A stretch of DNA of 64,000 nt, taken from Colwellia ponticola (lineage in GTDB: Bacteria > Pseudomonadota > Gammaproteobacteria > Enterobacterales > Alteromonadaceae). Positions 1 to 10,897 of the stretch are shown here, piece by piece; within the stretch, counting starts at the first letter, position 1, and every line of letters begins with the position of its first letter. Both the position numbers and the translations under genes were made by a program. The stretch is taken from contig NZ_SZVP01000012.1 of NCBI RefSeq assembly GCF_005885605.1, forward strand, positions 1 to 64,000. Direction: 5' to 3'. The notes under the pieces were generated by a model. It did not search any database and was not told where the DNA came from. It saw only the letters and a program-made list of their open reading frames with translations.

Positions 1-116
1 TGAAGACTGACAAAGACATGAAAATGTAAAATCACGTACTGCGTGTTACTTGACTAAAGAAAACCAAACGATATTTATCGCTCAATGAGCAAAGCTTTCC
101 AAGATTGTCCCCTTTT

Positions 117-235
117 TGTTTAGCGACAATAGCGCTGTGGCCCCACCTGAACCCATTCCGAACTCAGAAGTGAAACGCAGTTGCGCCGATGGTAGTGTGG
201 GAGTTCCCATGTGAGAGTAGGACATTGCTAGACTT
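117..235 (+). rRNA. rrf: 5S ribosomal RNA
   Basis: The stretch carries the conserved 5S core: CCCACCTGAACCCATTCCGA, then GAACTCAGAAGTGAAACGC, GCGCCGATGGTAGTGTGG and CCCATGTGAGAGTAGG. The 5' strand TGTTTAGCGAC and the 3' strand GCTAGACTT can close the terminal helix. Length is about 119 nt, normal for gammaproteobacterial 5S. The 116 bases before it look like a 23S-5S spacer, so the rest of the rRNA operon should lie left of the window. Ends are set by the helix and may be off by one or two bases. Confidence 0.95.
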
Positions 236-260
236 CTAATTTGTGCAAAAGCACTAGAGA

Positions 261-288
261 AGCCCGATTCGAAAGAGTCGGGCTTTTT
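261..288 (+). terminator. rRNA operon terminator after 5S
   Basis: AGCCCGATTC and GAGTCGGGCT form a GC-rich stem with a short GAAA loop, followed by five T. It starts about 25 nt after the 5S gene and is a classic intrinsic terminator. The same stem recurs at 1153-1180 at the far end of the 5S-like array. Confidence 0.9.
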
Positions 289-423
289 GCTTTCTGTCAT
301 TTGAAAAAATTTGAAAAACAGGTAGATTGAACCCATGCGCCAAGGGTAGTGTGACTAATACCAGACATGCCCATGTGAGCGTAGGACATTCTCCACGGCT
401 CATTTGTGCGAAAGCACTAGAAA

Positions 424-451
424 AACCCGTCGTTAACGCTACGGGTTTTTT
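424..451 (+). terminator. Terminator of 5S-like unit 1
   Basis: AACCCGT and ACGGGTT form a stem over CGTTAACGCT, followed by a T run. The sequence differs from the true 5S terminator but matches those of units 2 and 3. Confidence 0.75.
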
Positions 452-520
452 GCTTTCTGTCATTTGAAAAAATTTGAAAAACAGGTAGATTGAATCCATG
501 CGCCAAGGGTAGTGTGACTA

Positions 521-784
521 ATACCAAGTCTATTAAGTTATTTCCCACTCAGCGAGAATTAAAAGGCTTAGAGGCAAGGCATTGATTGAAGAGAATGGTT
601 ATTCCCTTGTCAAAATCAATAACGCCGCATGTAAGCCTTTTAAACTCGCCCTTGGGAGCTTATTAGCAAACTGATAACAGCACAAAATTAATGAAATATA
701 GAATAACTATAGTTAACAAATTTTGCTTGTTCTAAGCTCGCTAATACAGCTCTGAGTTGTGAATAAATTTAATAGAATTGGTAT
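521..784. mobile_element. 264-bp palindromic miniature element, copy 1
   Basis: Ends are ATACCAAGTCTATTAA and TTAATAGAATTGGTAT, near-perfect terminal inverted repeats. Inside are nested inverted repeats (AAAAGGCTTA with TAAGCCTTTT, ATTGATT with AATCAAT). No ORF of note is present, so it is a non-autonomous MITE-like element. A 264-bp copy in the opposite orientation lies at 34605-34868, with related copies at 50738-51013 and 25652-25960. It interrupts 5S-like unit 2; the flanks read GTGACTA on the left and AATACCAGACATG on the right, and the uninterrupted sequence GTGACTAATACCAGACATG is seen in units 1 and 3. Confidence 0.85.
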
Positions 785-855
785 AATACCAGACATGCCC
801 ATGTGAGAGCGTAGCCGGACATTCTCCACGGCTCATTTGTGCGAAAACTCTAAAG

Positions 856-884
856 AACCCCGTCGTTAACGCTACGGGTTTTTT
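856..884 (+). terminator. Terminator of 5S-like unit 2
   Basis: AACCCCGT with ACGGGTT over CGTTAACGCT and a T run. It is the same hairpin as in units 1 and 3 with one extra C. Confidence 0.7.
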
Positions 885-1014
885 GCTTCCTGGGATTTGA
901 AAAACAGGTAGATTGAACCCATGCGCCAAGGGTAGTGTGACTAATACCAGACATGCCCATGTGAGAGCGTAGCCGGACATTCTCCACGGCTCATTTGTGC
1001 GAAAGCACTAAAGA

Positions 1015-1042
1015 AACCCGTCGTTAACGCTACGGGTTTTTT
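1015..1042 (+). terminator. Terminator of 5S-like unit 3
   Basis: AACCCGTCGTTAACGCTACG with GGTTTTTT. It is identical in stem to the unit 1 terminator. Confidence 0.75.
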
Positions 1043-1152
1043 GCTTCCTGCGATTTGAAAAACAGGTAGATTGAACCCATGCGCCAAGGGTAGTATGACT
1101 GATACCAGACATGCCCATGTGAGATAGGATATTGCTAGACTTCCATTTAGAA

Positions 1153-1180
1153 AAGCCCGATTCGAAAGAGTCGGGCTTTT
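1153..1180 (+). terminator. Terminator closing the 5S-like array
   Basis: AAGCCCGATTC with GAGTCGGGCTTTT repeats the stem of the true 5S terminator at 261-288. It lies between the array and the convergent dusA gene. Confidence 0.8.
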
Positions 1181-1246
1181 GCTTTTTTGGCTTTTAATAA
1201 TCAGCGGCTTAATTGATAAAGTGGTATTGAGGTTATATCAATGCTG

Positions 1247-2212
1247 CTATGTCAATGTCACTTTACTAAAGGCGTCAATAAGGACTTGTCCATCGGCGCC
1301 TTCTTTACCGGCACATTCACTTAAGTGCTGTCTGAACTTTCTAGCGCCTGATAAGCCATTACAAAGCCCCAACATATGACGTAAGACATGCCAAGCTCTA
1401 CCACCGTCTTTAATGGTTGCATTGATGTAAGGTACCATTAACTCAATAACTTCTGTTCGAGTTAGTTTAGTCGTATTGGTACGGTATATATCTGTATCGG
1501 CATCAGTTAGCATATAAGGGCTGTTATATATCTCTCTACCAATCATTACCCCATCAATATGTTGTAGATGCTCATTTGCTTCAGTGAATGACTTAATTCC
1601 GCCATTAATAGATATTTCTAATTTAGGGAAAGCCTTCTTGATTTGGTAAACACGGTTATAGTCTAAAGGTGGAACATCACGATTCTGTTTAGGACTTAAC
1701 CCTGTTAACCAAGCTTTTCTCGCATGAATGATGACGTGTTTACAGCCAGCGTCTGAGACTTGCTCGATAAAGGTATGCAAGAACTCGTAAGAGTCGAGAT
1801 CATCAATACCAATGCGTGATTTCACGGTAACTGGAATATTTGTCGCTGCTTGCATCTCATGCACACACTCTGCAACAAGTGCTGGCTCAGCCATTAAACA
1901 CGCGCCAAACCGGCCATTTTGCACTCTGTCAGATGGGCAACCGACGTTTATATTCACTTCATCGTAACCGTATTGCTCTGCCATTTTTGCACATTCGGTC
2001 ATTGCCTTTACATCACTACCGCCAAGTTGTAATACTAAGGGATGCTCTGCATCGTTATAAGAAAGATAATCACCTTTACCATGCAAAATAGCGCCGGTAG
2101 TGACCATTTCAGTATACAAGACGGTATGTTGTGACATTAACCGGTAAAAATAGCGACAATGCTTGTCAGTCCAATCGAGCATTGGAGCAATAGAGAGCTT
2201 ATGTGAGATCAT
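1247..2212 (-). CDS. dusA: tRNA-dihydrouridine(20/20a) synthase DusA
   Basis: Flavin enzyme that reduces uridines in the D-loop of tRNA with NADPH. The 321-residue protein starts with the family opening SIAPMLDWTDKHCRYF. It has QLGGSD (about residue 62), the barrel motif NVGCPSDRVQNGRFGACLM with the likely catalytic Cys near 105, VKSRIGID, HARKAWLTGLSPK and INGGI, and the DusA-specific LGLCNGLSGARKFRQHLS near the C terminus. Length fits the DusA rather than the DusB/C subfamily. The gene is single, converges on the rRNA operon end and is divergent from ppaC. The start is the first Met before the conserved core. Confidence 0.95.
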   Translation of the reverse strand: MISHKLSIAPMLDWTDKHCRYFYRLMSQHTVLYTEMVTTGAILHGKGDYLSYNDAEHPLVLQLGGSDVKAMTECAKMAEQYGYDEVNINVGCPSDRVQNGRFGACLMAEPALVAECVHEMQAATNIPVTVKSRIGIDDLDSYEFLHTFIEQVSDAGCKHVIIHARKAWLTGLSPKQNRDVPPLDYNRVYQIKKAFPKLEISINGGIKSFTEANEHLQHIDGVMIGREIYNSPYMLTDADTDIYRTNTTKLTRTEVIELMVPYINATIKDGGRAWHVLRHMLGLCNGLSGARKFRQHLSECAGKEGADGQVLIDAFSKVTLT

Positions 2213-2425
2213 AATAGGATATCTTTTAGGGAATTAAACCGAATAGGTTGAGAGTTAAACCTCGTTAGTAGCAATTATAATTTAATTCACCTAAGTAAAC
2301 AAAGTCATTACGCACTGCTAGTCGCGTAAATTAATGATAATAAATTATTGTTAAGCATGACTTAACAATATACACAATTGAACTTTACTTTGATAGAATA
2401 TGAAAATTTTAATGAGAGAACATTT

Positions 2426-3349
2426 ATGCCAAATTACGTTGTAGGTCACAAGATACCTGATTCAGACTCTATCTGTTCGGCGATCGCTTTATCATATTTA
2501 AAAACTACTTTGGGTGAGGATACTGTTCCTGCACGTTTAGGTGAGTTAACTCCTGAGACTATGTTTATTCTCGACAAGTTTGGTTTTGAACAACCTGAGC
2601 TTAAAACAAGTTACGCAGGTGAAGGTGTATATATTGTTGATCACAGTGATATTGAACTTGCTCCTGATGATATCGATAAAGCTACAATATTAGGCATTAT
2701 TGATCACCATAAACTTGGTGATTTAACAACCACATCGCCACTTGAAATTTGGGTACGTCCAGTCGGCTGTACAAATACTATTATCAAGATGATGTATGAT
2801 TTTCACAATGTAGAGATCCCAAAAAATATTGCGGGTGCAATGTTATGTGCCATTTTAAGTGATACCGTTATTTTTAAATCGCCAACGTGTACAACCGCTG
2901 ATATTAAATGTGTGGAAGCATTGGCAGAAATTGCAGGTATAGAAGATTTTAAAGAACTTGGCATGGAGATGTTTCGAGTAAAGTCTGCTGTTGCCGGAAC
3001 ACCGATTAGAGAACTAGTTCAACGTGACTTTAAAGACTTTAATATGAATGGTCACAAGGTTGGTATTGGTCAACTTGAAGTAATCGATTTATCTGTTTTC
3101 GATGAAATTAAAGAAGCGTTGTATGCAGATATTGCAGTATTAAAAGATGAAGGTAATCGCCATAGTGTCTTCTTACTTTTGACTGATATCATGAAAGAAG
3201 GCTCAGAACTTTTAATTGCAAGTGATAGTGATACATTAGCAGAACAAGCATTTGGTGTTGTACCAAAAGATGGCAAAGCTTGGTTAGCAGGTGTGTTAAG
3301 TCGTAAAAAGCAAGTTGTTCCGCCGTTACAAGAAATTTTCATTAAATAG
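2426..3349 (+). CDS. ppaC: Manganese-dependent (family II) inorganic pyrophosphatase
   Basis: Cytoplasmic hydrolysis of pyrophosphate to phosphate. Family II DHH phosphoesterase signatures are present: GHKIPDSDS near residues 7-15 (metal ligands H8, D12, D14), VDHSD with D72, and the DHH triad at 93-95 in GIIDHHKLGDL. The C-terminal DHHA2 domain ends in SRKKQVVPPL. The frame is open from 2378, but the Met at 2426 follows GAGA and begins with the family's usual MPNYVVGH, giving 307 residues. It is monocistronic, with a terminator just after the stop. Confidence 0.95.
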   Translation: MPNYVVGHKIPDSDSICSAIALSYLKTTLGEDTVPARLGELTPETMFILDKFGFEQPELKTSYAGEGVYIVDHSDIELAPDDIDKATILGIIDHHKLGDLTTTSPLEIWVRPVGCTNTIIKMMYDFHNVEIPKNIAGAMLCAILSDTVIFKSPTCTTADIKCVEALAEIAGIEDFKELGMEMFRVKSAVAGTPIRELVQRDFKDFNMNGHKVGIGQLEVIDLSVFDEIKEALYADIAVLKDEGNRHSVFLLLTDIMKEGSELLIASDSDTLAEQAFGVVPKDGKAWLAGVLSRKKQVVPPLQEIFIK

Positions 3350-3369
3350 TTATTAATAGGTAAAAATAA

Positions 3370-3397
3370 AAAACCCAGCCAATAGCTGGGTTTTTTG
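3370..3397 (+). terminator. Bidirectional terminator between ppaC and fadA
   Basis: AAAAAACCCAGC and GCTGGGTTTTTT pair over CAATA. The A run before and T run after allow it to serve both convergent genes. Confidence 0.85.
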
Positions 3398-3426
3398 TGT
3401 CTGTGTTTTATGTCTGTAATTAACTA

Positions 3427-6773
<3,347 letters not shown>

Positions 6774-7471
6774 GCTTTATCTCCTTCACCTGAAAGCGGT
6801 GTTGATGTTTTGATGATTAATTGAGGCTTTTTAGTGTAATTTTTACGTAAAAAAACCTGAATAACTAATAATAGCTGACTGAGTGTGCCTTGAAAGAAAA
6901 TTAAAAGCAATAGATTTAAACGGGTGTTTTAATCACTTGTTTTTATTTGAGCAGTCTCGCTGAAAATAGCGGTTGAATGACTTACGTTCATATTTTATGA
7001 GCAGAGTAATAAAAGATAGGAGTATTTATTTAATCACGAATAAAAGATATTAAGCTCCGTTTAAGCATTTATAAATAATAGCTAACTAGTCGGAGAGTTA
7101 ACTTGTTAAACTAAAAATAAGAGAAGATGAAGTGGTAAAGGACAATATATGGATAAGTTAGTTGATATCTTTTTGTGATGGAGGTGATTTTTTTAGTATT
7201 TACTCTTAGAGAGTAGAAGCAATATGACAACGAGAGCAGTGATTATTACCTCGAATATGTTAATTATTTCTTATAGTGATGCTTATATTTATTTTAGCTA
7301 CACTCGGCTCTTTATAGGGGATTTCTAAAGCATGTTGAAGTGGTCAAGTAATATTGGCTGTTTGAGAGGTGGTACGAGGTATTAGAAGATGATCTGATGA
7401 TAGGACTTTTTGGGGAGCTTAAGTATGAGTAATAACTTCCAATCCCAAATAGTTCCTATGGTCTGATATAT
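6774..7471. other. Non-coding region between fadB and the reverse transcriptase
   Basis: About 700 bp of very AT-rich sequence without a credible ORF. It holds the fadBA promoter region next to fadB, including the PsrA-like palindrome at 6915-6932. The part nearest the reverse transcriptase has no recognisable element and no clear terminator hairpin for that gene. Confidence 0.6.
6915..6932. promoter_or_regulatory. Possible PsrA-type fatty acid operator upstream of fadB
   Basis: TTTAAACGGGTGTTTTAA is an 18-bp near-palindrome with AAAC-N4-GTTT at its core, the form known for PsrA sites in gammaproteobacteria. It lies about 140 bp upstream of the fadB start. No psrA gene is in the window, so the link is inferred from motif shape and position. 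Confidence 0.45.
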
Positions 7472-8260
7472 TTATATTTGAAGCATTTCTAGTGACTTAG
7501 CCTGTTTAAAATTAACAGTACCTACGTAACCAACGATACCTTCTCTTTCAGGTTCAGACTTTGCTGTTAAGTACGCTTGAACAAATTTAATATAGCGACT
7601 ATCAGTGATCTTCATCGAGGAATGAGAAAGTTCGATGTTAAATGCAACTACTGAATCAGATGGCGGAGATTCTTTTTCTGCATTTAATGAAAAATGTGAA
7701 CGCTTCGCTGCATCTTTTAATAATTCCATTTGCTTTGTTAACTCTTGTATAGAGTCGCTTGATATAACAATATCATCCATATATACACTAATGTTTAAAG
7801 TTGAATTGTTTGAACATGCTTTAATACATTCACCTAATGTACTGTCATCGAGGCATACTGAGGCTAAAATAGGGGACTGCACAAAGCCAAACGGTAGAGA
7901 ATGCGAATGTTTCTCTAGTTTATAGTGTTTAACTGTAGAGGCCATTGCTATTTCTCTAGCTTGTTCATATCCAAAGTTTCTTTTAAGAGATCTTGTAATC
8001 CGACTTCGGCTAATGGAACCAAAGAAATCACTAATATCAATGCTCGCAAAATAATTGTCATTTAAATGTGAATGCAAGGCTTTAACGTGACCACCTTGAT
8101 TTAGGTGATAAAAATAATTAGGAGCATGCCAAACACTTTTAACTTGCTTGGTTATTCGCTCTCCAAGGACTCTAGTTGCTGTTGATGGAATATACACCCA
8201 CGACCCTGGCTTAACTTCAAATTTATGAATCCAAGGGGGGGCAAAGGACATATCAGCCAA
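7472..8260 (-). CDS. Small reverse transcriptase of the unknown-group/Abi-like type
   Basis: RNA-directed DNA polymerase core in 262 residues. Motif A is FASIDISDFF (D75), motif B SLPFGFVQSP (121-130), motif C VYMDDIVISS (D162, D163), motif D near SLNAEKES. All catalytic aspartates are intact. There is no group II intron maturase region. YMDD rather than YADD, and no VTG motif, speak against a standard retron. The ending GIVGYVGTVNFKQAK resembles short RTs of the unknown groups, some of which are phage defence systems; no subtype can be named from this sequence. The frame opens at TTG 8260, just after an in-frame stop; ATG 8251 is also possible, and neither has a good ribosome site. It may be translated by a -1 shift from the upstream ORF, or be a frameshifted gene. 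Confidence 0.8.
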   Translation of the reverse strand: MADMSFAPPWIHKFEVKPGSWVYIPSTATRVLGERITKQVKSVWHAPNYFYHLNQGGHVKALHSHLNDNYFASIDISDFFGSISRSRITRSLKRNFGYEQAREIAMASTVKHYKLEKHSHSLPFGFVQSPILASVCLDDSTLGECIKACSNNSTLNISVYMDDIVISSDSIQELTKQMELLKDAAKRSHFSLNAEKESPPSDSVVAFNIELSHSSMKITDSRYIKFVQAYLTAKSEPEREGIVGYVGTVNFKQAKSLEMLQI

Positions 8261-8409
8261 CGTACCTGTTTAGATGAGTAGTAAATAGCCATGTTAATGA
8301 GTTCAATAGCTACAGGTAAAAATTCACCTGTAACTTTTAGTAGTTTAACTATCAAGATAGCAACCACTAAACGCTCTTTAACGAGGCTATGATTTGAATT
8401 ATTATTCAT
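8152..8409 (-). CDS. ORF overlapping the reverse transcriptase start, probably its N-terminal part
   Basis: ATG at 8409 follows a strong ribosome site, GGAGGG with 7-nt spacing; GTG at 8415 is less likely. The 85-residue frame begins MNNNSNHSLVKERLVVAILI and looks helical up to about residue 50. It then overlaps the RT gene by about 110 bp in another frame. At a run of seven C on the coding strand (8235-8241) a -1 shift, or one added C, would join residue 58 (CPLPP) to RT residue 10 (WIHKFEV), giving one protein of about 311 residues, a usual size for small RTs. The RT ORF has no comparable ribosome site. The ORF is read as the true 5' end of the RT gene; whether the shift is programmed, a mutation or a sequencing error is open. 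Confidence 0.55.
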   Translation of the reverse strand: MNNNSNHSLVKERLVVAILIVKLLKVTGEFLPVAIELINMAIYYSSKQVRWLICPLPPLGFINLKLSQGRGCIFHQQQLESLESE

Positions 8410-8939
8410 AATCACGCCCTCCGTATAATCCTGACGTGCCTAGCGCAAGCGCATGACTAAAACTAACTTTTCAGGACAACCATTATAAAATTGAAATCAA
8501 TAAACATTGAAAGCAACAACATAGCATCCATAAGAATCACAATGTGACAGCTACAGAGGGGGCAACAAGTGCCTAACATCAGGAAAAGCAATCATATTTT
8601 GGAGTAGGCTTGCTGTCAATGTAATTCAGGAGGTAAACACTTATAAAATTCAAATACAGAGAGCAGAACAGGCCCGTTAATTCCCAATTCTACCGACCTA
8701 AATACCTAGAGTGATCATGTTGAAGAATAATTAATGTGGTCAGAGCGTTTGAAATAGGCGTTTGAGTTTTATTTTTGCAGTTAGGAAGTCTTTTCAGGTT
8801 AGAGTCCCAACTACAGCAATGAGCGGTATAGCTGCCAATCATGTTGTAGTGGCATAGTTAATTTGGCCACTTACAATAGATTGAAAAAATTAATATATTG
8901 ATATGATGATAGTTAATGAGTATTTTGGATAAAAAATAA
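8410..8939. other. Non-coding region upstream of the reverse transcriptase
   Basis: About 530 bp between the response regulator stop and the RT-associated ORF. No ORF of note. On the minus strand, the strand of the RT, it holds consecutive hairpins at about 8776-8876 and smaller ones such as GGCACTTGTTGCC near 8561-8573. A TATAAT hexamer on the minus strand (8482-8487) could be the -10 box for the RT ORFs. Retrons and several defence RTs keep their template RNA in this position, so an RNA gene here is plausible but unproven. Confidence 0.45.
8776..8815 (-). ncRNA. Stem-loop candidate RNA upstream of the reverse transcriptase
   Basis: On the minus strand TGTAGTTGGGA and TCCTAACTGCA pair over all 11 positions if two G-U wobbles are allowed, around an 18-nt loop. 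On the plus strand the same two positions become A-C mismatches, so the fold favours a minus-strand RNA, the strand of the RT gene. Just upstream on the same strand are two more hairpins (GTAAGTGGC with GCCACTAC at 8847-8876, and a smaller CAGC/GCTG pair). Transcription is not shown by anything in the sequence. Confidence 0.35.
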
Positions 8940-9587
8940 TTAAATGATGTTATTAACCATAGCGATATTAGCAAGATCTGCTGATGTATTTGCATTAAGT
9001 TTATTTTTAATTTGAGTATTATAATTACAAATTGTTTTATAGCTCAAACAGAGTTCATTAGCGACATTATGCGCGTTTAGTCCCTTTGAGAGCAGACGAA
9101 AAACATCAAATTCACGTGGCGATAAAACTTTAAGTTTATGTTTTACTTTTTCATTTTCGGTTAAGCAAATATCATTTACTTCTGGTAATAAACCTTCCTC
9201 AATATAGCGTTTACCACTAGCGATAACAGCAACAGCCTTCGCTAAAACTTCAGCGGCACTATTTTTACTAACATAACCCCTTGCACCAGCTTCTAACGAT
9301 CGTTCAATATAAATTTTTTCATCATGAATGCTATAAACTAAAATCAGTACCCCAGGGTAATGTTTACAGAGGCGGCGAATTGTTTCTAAGCCACCAATCC
9401 CAGGCATTGATAAATCCATTACCACCACGTCAGGCTGAAAACTATTATATTCTTTAACGGCAAGTTCACCGCGGTCAATATCAACAATAGTGCCAATATA
9501 GCACTGAGAAGCGAGTAGCATTTTAAATCCAGCTCTAACGACAGCATGATCATCAACCAGTAAGACTTTTATTTTTTTTGTTTTCAT
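8940..9587 (-). CDS. Response regulator, NarL/UhpA (LuxR) family
   Basis: DNA-binding regulator phosphorylated by the adjacent kinase. Residues 5-125 form a receiver domain with VLLVDDH, the phosphoacceptor D58 in VVVMDLSMPG and the conserved Lys in GYVSKNSAAEV. The C-terminal part (about 150-212) is a LuxR-type helix-turn-helix, LSPREFDVFRLLSKGLN...ELCLSYKTI. The start codon overlaps the kinase stop by 4 nt, so the two are translationally coupled. Its targets are not known; the TonB receptor gene upstream on the same strand is the most obvious candidate. Confidence 0.92.
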   Translation of the reverse strand: MKTKKIKVLLVDDHAVVRAGFKMLLASQCYIGTIVDIDRGELAVKEYNSFQPDVVVMDLSMPGIGGLETIRRLCKHYPGVLILVYSIHDEKIYIERSLEAGARGYVSKNSAAEVLAKAVAVIASGKRYIEEGLLPEVNDICLTENEKVKHKLKVLSPREFDVFRLLSKGLNAHNVANELCLSYKTICNYNTQIKNKLNANTSADLANIAMVNNII

Positions 9588-10897
9588 GACTTATCTTCTC
9601 TGTAAGGTAATTCTACATTGACGGTAACACCGCTATTTTTTGCAGCTTGTAGTTTAAATGTTCCTCCTAAACTTTCTGCTCTTTCACGCATCCCTAATAA
9701 CCCAAAACCTGGGGAATTTAAGTACTTTGCTTGACCGTTATCCGAGACGGTAATGAGTACTTTACTATTTTTCTTGATGACCCGAATAACCACCTTGGAT
9801 GCCTTGGCATGTCGAACAACGTTGGTTAAACACTCTTGAACAATTCGATATACATGAATAGTAATATCTTGACTTAAATTCTCTAAGGAAGCGTCATAAT
9901 CTAAATCTAACTGTAAATTACCACTACGTCGTTGCCACTCGTTAATTAATTCAGATAAGGTTGCACCTAAACCAAGATCCGTTAGGCTAAGCGGATGTAA
10001 TGTTTTCATCATTGAGCGAACAACTACCGATAAATGGTTACAAATATCAATAATAGAGCTTGTTACAGCGTTAACATCAGTATTAGCCTGTTGACAAGTG
10101 ACCGCCATCGCTTTAATAGCTGTTAATGATTGCCCCATTTCATCATGTAATTCACGAGACATATTTTGTCGCTCTGTTTCCTGAATTTTCATGGTATGTC
10201 GAGCCAGTGCTTGGTTATTTTTTTGTGCTGTTTTTAGGGCTTTTGACATACTATTAATTTCTATTGCTATTGCGTCAAATTCACTAATGTTGAAATGCGG
10301 TAATACATGATCAAAATGACCTGTTTCAATTTGGCGTAACCCAGACAAAATAGTGTTAACTGTCTTCAACATGGTCTTAAATACCAGGTTAACAGTCAAA
10401 AACATAATAGAAAGCATGAGTACAATAGACCAAAAAAAAGCCTTTGTTTCGCCCCATGCTTCGTTTATTTCATCCATAGGGTTTGCAGTAATAAAGATCG
10501 TTTTTACGGTGCCATTTGCGATTTTAATATCATGATTATGAGTGACAAGATCAACCATAACAGATTTAATAAACCAATGAGGTGTTGAGCTTTGTTCATT
10601 ATTTAAAATACCAGAGGAATTTTTTATGGTATTGTTTTTATTGTCTTTAATTGATATTTTCAAGTGCCTTACTGGCTGCATGCTGTCAATTTTTTCTAAC
10701 CAGACATCCATTGCTTTACTTTTATAAGGAACTTGATTAATACTAAATTCAATCATTTGTACTGCCAAATTAATTGAAGAGTTCACTTCCCTTTCTACAG
10801 AGTTTCTTGCCTGCCAAATTGCAATAATTGCACTGAATAGGAGAATTAATATAACAGATGTAAAAATTCTAATATTAATAAGGGCATGTATACTCAT
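9584..10897 (-). CDS. Membrane sensor histidine kinase, HisKA_3 (UhpB/DesK-like)
   Basis: Partner of the downstream response regulator. Transmembrane helix 1 is at about residues 9-29, then a periplasmic part of about 120 residues, then helix 2 at about 151-174, a HAMP-like linker and a HisKA_3 domain with the phospho-His 251 in RELHDEMGQSLTAIKA. The ATPase domain shows HVYRIVQECLTNVVRHA and GFGLLGMRERAESLGG. The periplasmic part matches no sensor family I recognise, so the signal is unknown. The gene overlaps the regulator by 4 nt and follows the TonB receptor on the same strand after 380 bp that include a strong hairpin. Confidence 0.92.
   Translation of the reverse strand: MSIHALINIRIFTSVILILLFSAIIAIWQARNSVEREVNSSINLAVQMIEFSINQVPYKSKAMDVWLEKIDSMQPVRHLKISIKDNKNNTIKNSSGILNNEQSSTPHWFIKSVMVDLVTHNHDIKIANGTVKTIFITANPMDEINEAWGETKAFFWSIVLMLSIMFLTVNLVFKTMLKTVNTILSGLRQIETGHFDHVLPHFNISEFDAIAIEINSMSKALKTAQKNNQALARHTMKIQETERQNMSRELHDEMGQSLTAIKAMAVTCQQANTDVNAVTSSIIDICNHLSVVVRSMMKTLHPLSLTDLGLGATLSELINEWQRRSGNLQLDLDYDASLENLSQDITIHVYRIVQECLTNVVRHAKASKVVIRVIKKNSKVLITVSDNGQAKYLNSPGFGLLGMRERAESLGGTFKLQAAKNSGVTVNVELPYREDKS

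Larger units (their letters stand above)
318..1185 (+). repeat. Tandem array of four degenerate 5S 3'-half copies with terminators
   Basis: Four units begin at ACAGGTAGATTGAA (318, 481, 904, 1062), with periods of about 158-163 bp once the 264-bp insert in unit 2 is removed. Each keeps 5S-derived blocks (GCGCCAAGGGTAGTGTG, CCCATGTGAGAG, GTAG, GGACATT) and the TTTGTGCGAAAGCACTA hairpin that also follows the real 5S. Each then has a terminator stem. The 5S 5' half is absent and the region between the two main blocks is expanded, so no unit can encode a normal 5S rRNA. The last unit regains the original 5S tail (TTGCTAGACTT) and the original terminator. It looks like decayed partial duplications, possibly kept as a terminator battery. 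Confidence 0.8.

Noticed and set aside
82..980. Three ORFs of about 80 residues on the minus strand
   Set aside because: They are read through 5S rRNA, its repeats and terminators, and repeat one another because the DNA repeats. Not genes.
7635..7925. Plus-strand ORF of 96 residues opposite the reverse transcriptase
   Set aside because: It is antisense to the conserved RT motifs; no ribosome site or domain.
7472..8409. Typical retron with msr-msd
   Set aside because: Motif C is YMDD, there is no VTG motif, and no a1/a2 inverted pair typical of msr-msd could be defined. A structured RNA remains possible and is reported separately.
8430..8470. GCGCAAGCGC near the RT as an integron attC site
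   Set aside because: The required paired core sites were not found and no integrase gene is present.
8776..8815. tRNA-like string GGTTAGAGTCCCAACTACAGCA
   Set aside because: It recalls a T-arm and acceptor end, but there is no anticodon arm, D arm or matching 5' acceptor strand nearby.
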